NCBI GenBank assembly: GCA_035298385.1
Contig: DATGYC010000189.1
Span: 1-6,494 of the forward strand
Direction of reading: 5' to 3'
Source: DATGYC01 sp035298385
Lineage (GTDB): Bacteria; Bacillota; Sulfobacillia; Symbiobacteriales; Symbiobacteriaceae
Length of the DNA stretch: 6,494 bases
Part shown: piece after piece, positions 5,542 through 6,494 of the stretch
How the letters are laid out: the number at the start of each line of letters is the position of its first letter
Position numbering within the stretch: position 1 is the first letter of the stretch
Program-made: the position numbers and the translations under genes
Notes under the pieces: generated by a model
Told to the model about the DNA's origin: nothing
The model's database searches: none
Seen by the model: the letters and a program-made list of their open reading frames with translations, nothing else

Positions 5542-5961
5542 TTACCGCACCAGCAGGACCGGGCAGGGCGCCGTGTTCGCTACCCGGTGACTGACTCCGC
5601 CCAGGAACATCTCCTTGAGCGGGGAGAGGCCGCGGGTGCCCATCACGACGAGGTCGAAGAGACCGGCACGCGCAAACTGCACGATCTCGGTGGCCGGATC
5701 ACCAACCTGGATCTCCGTGCGCAGCTGCACCTCGGGGAGTTCCATCGCACCGACGGTCGAGTCTATGACCGCACGGCCCGTGTTGCGGACCATGGCGTCC
5801 ATTGGGATATCGACCATCGGCTGGAGCACAGCGGGGACGTGGAGCACGTAGAGCACCGTGACGGTTGCGTCGGGCGTCAAGCGGGCCAGGCGGGCGGCCG
5901 CCTGGGCGGCCTTCAGGCTGCTCTGTGAGCCATCGGTTGCCACGAGGATCTTGTGATACAT
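5542..5961 (-). CDS. Universal stress protein (UspA family), single domain
   Basis: The 139 residues form one complete Usp domain, the normal single-domain length. It opens with MYHKILVATDGSQSS, in which D10 is the conserved nucleotide-contacting aspartate. It closes with VVMGTRGLSPLKEMFLGGVSHRVANTAPCPVLLVR. The ATP-binding motif G-x2-G-x9-G-(S/T) is present as G108, G111 and G121, but the next residue is Gly (G122) where Ser or Thr is usual; S124 is retained, so ATP binding is likely but not certain. Family members are cytoplasmic, usually dimeric, and respond to starvation, hypoxia or oxidative stress; no specific trigger can be read here. AAAGGGG is about 11 bases before the ATG, rather far, with GGTGAT closer. 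The gene converges on the exporter-like gene and is transcribed away from the repeat-rich tail of the window. Confidence 0.95.
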   Translation of the reverse strand: MYHKILVATDGSQSSLKAAQAAARLARLTPDATVTVLYVLHVPAVLQPMVDIPMDAMVRNTGRAVIDSTVGAMELPEVQLRTEIQVGDPATEIVQFARAGLFDLVVMGTRGLSPLKEMFLGGVSHRVANTAPCPVLLVR

Positions 5962-6008
5962 CGATCACCGCCCCTTTCGCTGGTGCCTGTGGTTCGATTC
6001 CCACTTGC

Positions 6009-6037
6009 ATCATAACTCTGGGTTGGGTAGACCTACC
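6009..6037 (-). promoter_or_regulatory. Candidate promoter region of the universal stress protein gene with an overlapping palindrome
   Basis: TATGAT on the minus strand (6009-6014; five of six to TATAAT) is about 48 bases before the start codon. The expected -35 position 17 bases upstream reads GGTAGG, a poor match, but it lies within a 12-base inverted repeat, GGTAG-AC-CTACC (6026-6037). A poor -35 covered by a symmetric site is what an activator-dependent promoter looks like. This is inference from position alone. Confidence 0.3.
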
Positions 6038-6059
6038 ATAGCACTTTGGGACTATCTCT

Positions 6060-6088
6060 GGGCGTGGGGCGTGGGGCTTGGGGCTTGG
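6060..6088. repeat. Heptamer tandem repeat
   Basis: A partial GGGCGT is followed by GGGGCGT, GGGGCTT and GGGGCTT, then GG: a 7-base period with three full units. On the other strand this reads as CCCCAAG/CCCCACG, in the style of the short tandem heptamer repeats described in some cyanobacteria. The GGCTT core is shared with the 13-base array farther on. Confidence 0.6.
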
Positions 6089-6149
6089 CCCCTCGGACCC
6101 GTTTTACATGACTGGGCCCCGCGAGGGCTTGCAAAACCGGACCGAGGGG
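6089..6149. repeat. Long imperfect inverted repeat (stem-loop)
   Basis: The arm at 6089-6105 and the arm at 6133-6149 are complementary at 15 of 17 positions, with A/A (6097/6141) and C/C (6100/6138) mismatches. The 27-base interior can form a further GCCC (6116-6119)/GGGC (6125-6128) stem. GGGGCT at 6080-6085 could also pair with AGCCCC at 6168-6173, extending the fold outward. There is no U run on either side, so this is not an ordinary terminator. The segment 5962-6248 as a whole holds no convincing gene: the short open frames on both strands have unlikely compositions and no ribosome sites. Confidence 0.6.
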
Positions 6150-6248
6150 AGCATTTGGCCTGGTTTGAGCCCCAAAACCCAGTGAAAGGGCCCTCTTGAT
6201 CCCGTATTGCATGCCAGAGAGGAGCCCCAGCGTGCAAAGATGGACCGA

Positions 6249-6494
6249 GGGCTTGGCGCTTGGGCCTGGCGCTTGGGCCTGGCGCTCGGGCTTGGCGCTT
6301 GGGCTTGGCGCTTGGGCTTGGCGCTTGGGCTTGGCGCTTAGGCTTGGCGCTTAGGCTTGGCGCTTAGGCTTGGCGCTTGGGCTTGGCGCTTGGGCTTGGC
6401 GCTTAGGCTTGACGCTTAGGCTTGGCGCTTAGGCTTGGCGCTTAGGCTTGGCGCTTAGGCTTGGCGCTTAGGCTTGGCGCTTAGGCTTGGCGCT
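6249..6494. repeat. 13-bp tandem repeat array (minisatellite), continues past window end
   Basis: Eighteen complete 13-base units of consensus RGGCTTGGCGCTT run from 6249 to 6482 in perfect register, and a nineteenth is cut at 12 bases by the window end. The first position is G in units 1-7, A in 8-10, G in 11-12 and A in 13-19. Other changes are T to C at position 5 in units 2 and 3, T to C at position 13 in unit 3, and G to A at position 8 in unit 13. There are no spacers and no internal dyad, so it is neither a CRISPR array nor a set of operator sites with twofold symmetry. The + strand is almost free of A. A-type units contain TAG on the + strand and TAA on the - strand once per three units, so the A blocks close all frames on both strands and the array is non-coding there. 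Confidence 0.95.

Noticed and set aside
1104..5961. The mixed stress-related genes as one coordinated defence or stress operon
   Set aside because: Strand alternates at every gene and most junctions carry terminators, so no shared transcript is possible; a functional link rests only on loose thematic similarity.
5985..6010. tRNA T-arm-like sequence GTGGTTCGATTCCCAC, possible tRNA or attachment site
   Set aside because: Only about four pairs form in the T stem and no matching acceptor, D or anticodon arms exist; the sequence upstream is the 5' end of the universal stress protein gene. No integrase is present.
6005..6237. Short open frames of 61-64 codons on both strands in the repeat-rich tail
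   Set aside because: They follow from the low-stop GC-rich repeats, lack ribosome binding sites and have odd Trp/Gly/Pro compositions. I treat the segment as non-coding.
6249..6494. Tandem array as a CRISPR array
   Set aside because: Units are contiguous with no spacers, the 13-base unit is too short, and no cas-like gene is present.

Overview
The window is GC-rich and gene-dense. It carries seven intact protein genes, the 3' end of an eighth, and a roughly 530-base gene-free tail ending in a minisatellite that runs off the edge. Strong GGAGG-type ribosome binding sites, GTG and probable TTG starts, and a secreted protein with a copper-amine-oxidase-like N-terminal domain point to a high-GC member of the Bacillota (Symbiobacterium-like lineages would fit) or a similar GC-rich thermophile-type bacterium. 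This placement is inference; no marker gene in the window settles it.

Layout. Bases 2-379 (+) encode the C-terminal effector-binding half of a LysR-type regulator. It converges on a CARDB-like protein of unknown role (505-978, -); the gap holds two hairpins. The CARDB gene is divergent from a DNA-3-methyladenine glycosylase I gene, tag (1104-1676, +). The tag stop codon overlaps the stop of a convergent 522-residue ComEC-type metallo-beta-lactamase-fold protein (1673-3241, -). That gene is divergent from an AhpD/carboxymuconolactone-decarboxylase-like gene (3331-3774, +) across an AT-rich 89-base intergenic region containing a 15-base palindrome. A 14-bp-stem hairpin separates the AhpD-like gene from a convergent secreted protein with copper-amine-oxidase-like and PrcB-like domains (3844-4752, -). 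A 228-base AT-rich divergent region with a 17-base palindrome leads to a small aromatic-acid-exporter-type membrane protein (4981-5481, +). This converges, through another strong hairpin, on a universal stress protein (5542-5961, -).

The gene order alternates strand at every gene, so there is no multi-gene operon and each gene is probably its own transcription unit. A loose stress theme (DNA alkylation repair, peroxide/thiol chemistry, universal stress protein, efflux) can be read from the contents, but nothing shows that the genes act together.

The most unusual parts are: (i) the 13-bp tandem array at 6249-6494 (18 full units plus one cut by the window end) with block-wise sequence variants; (ii) the adjoining 6060-6251 segment with a heptamer repeat, a long imperfect stem-loop and shuffled copies of the same motifs; and (iii) the stand-alone ComEC-type hydrolase with a large insertion and a C-terminal extension. 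I found no convincing complete new multi-gene system.
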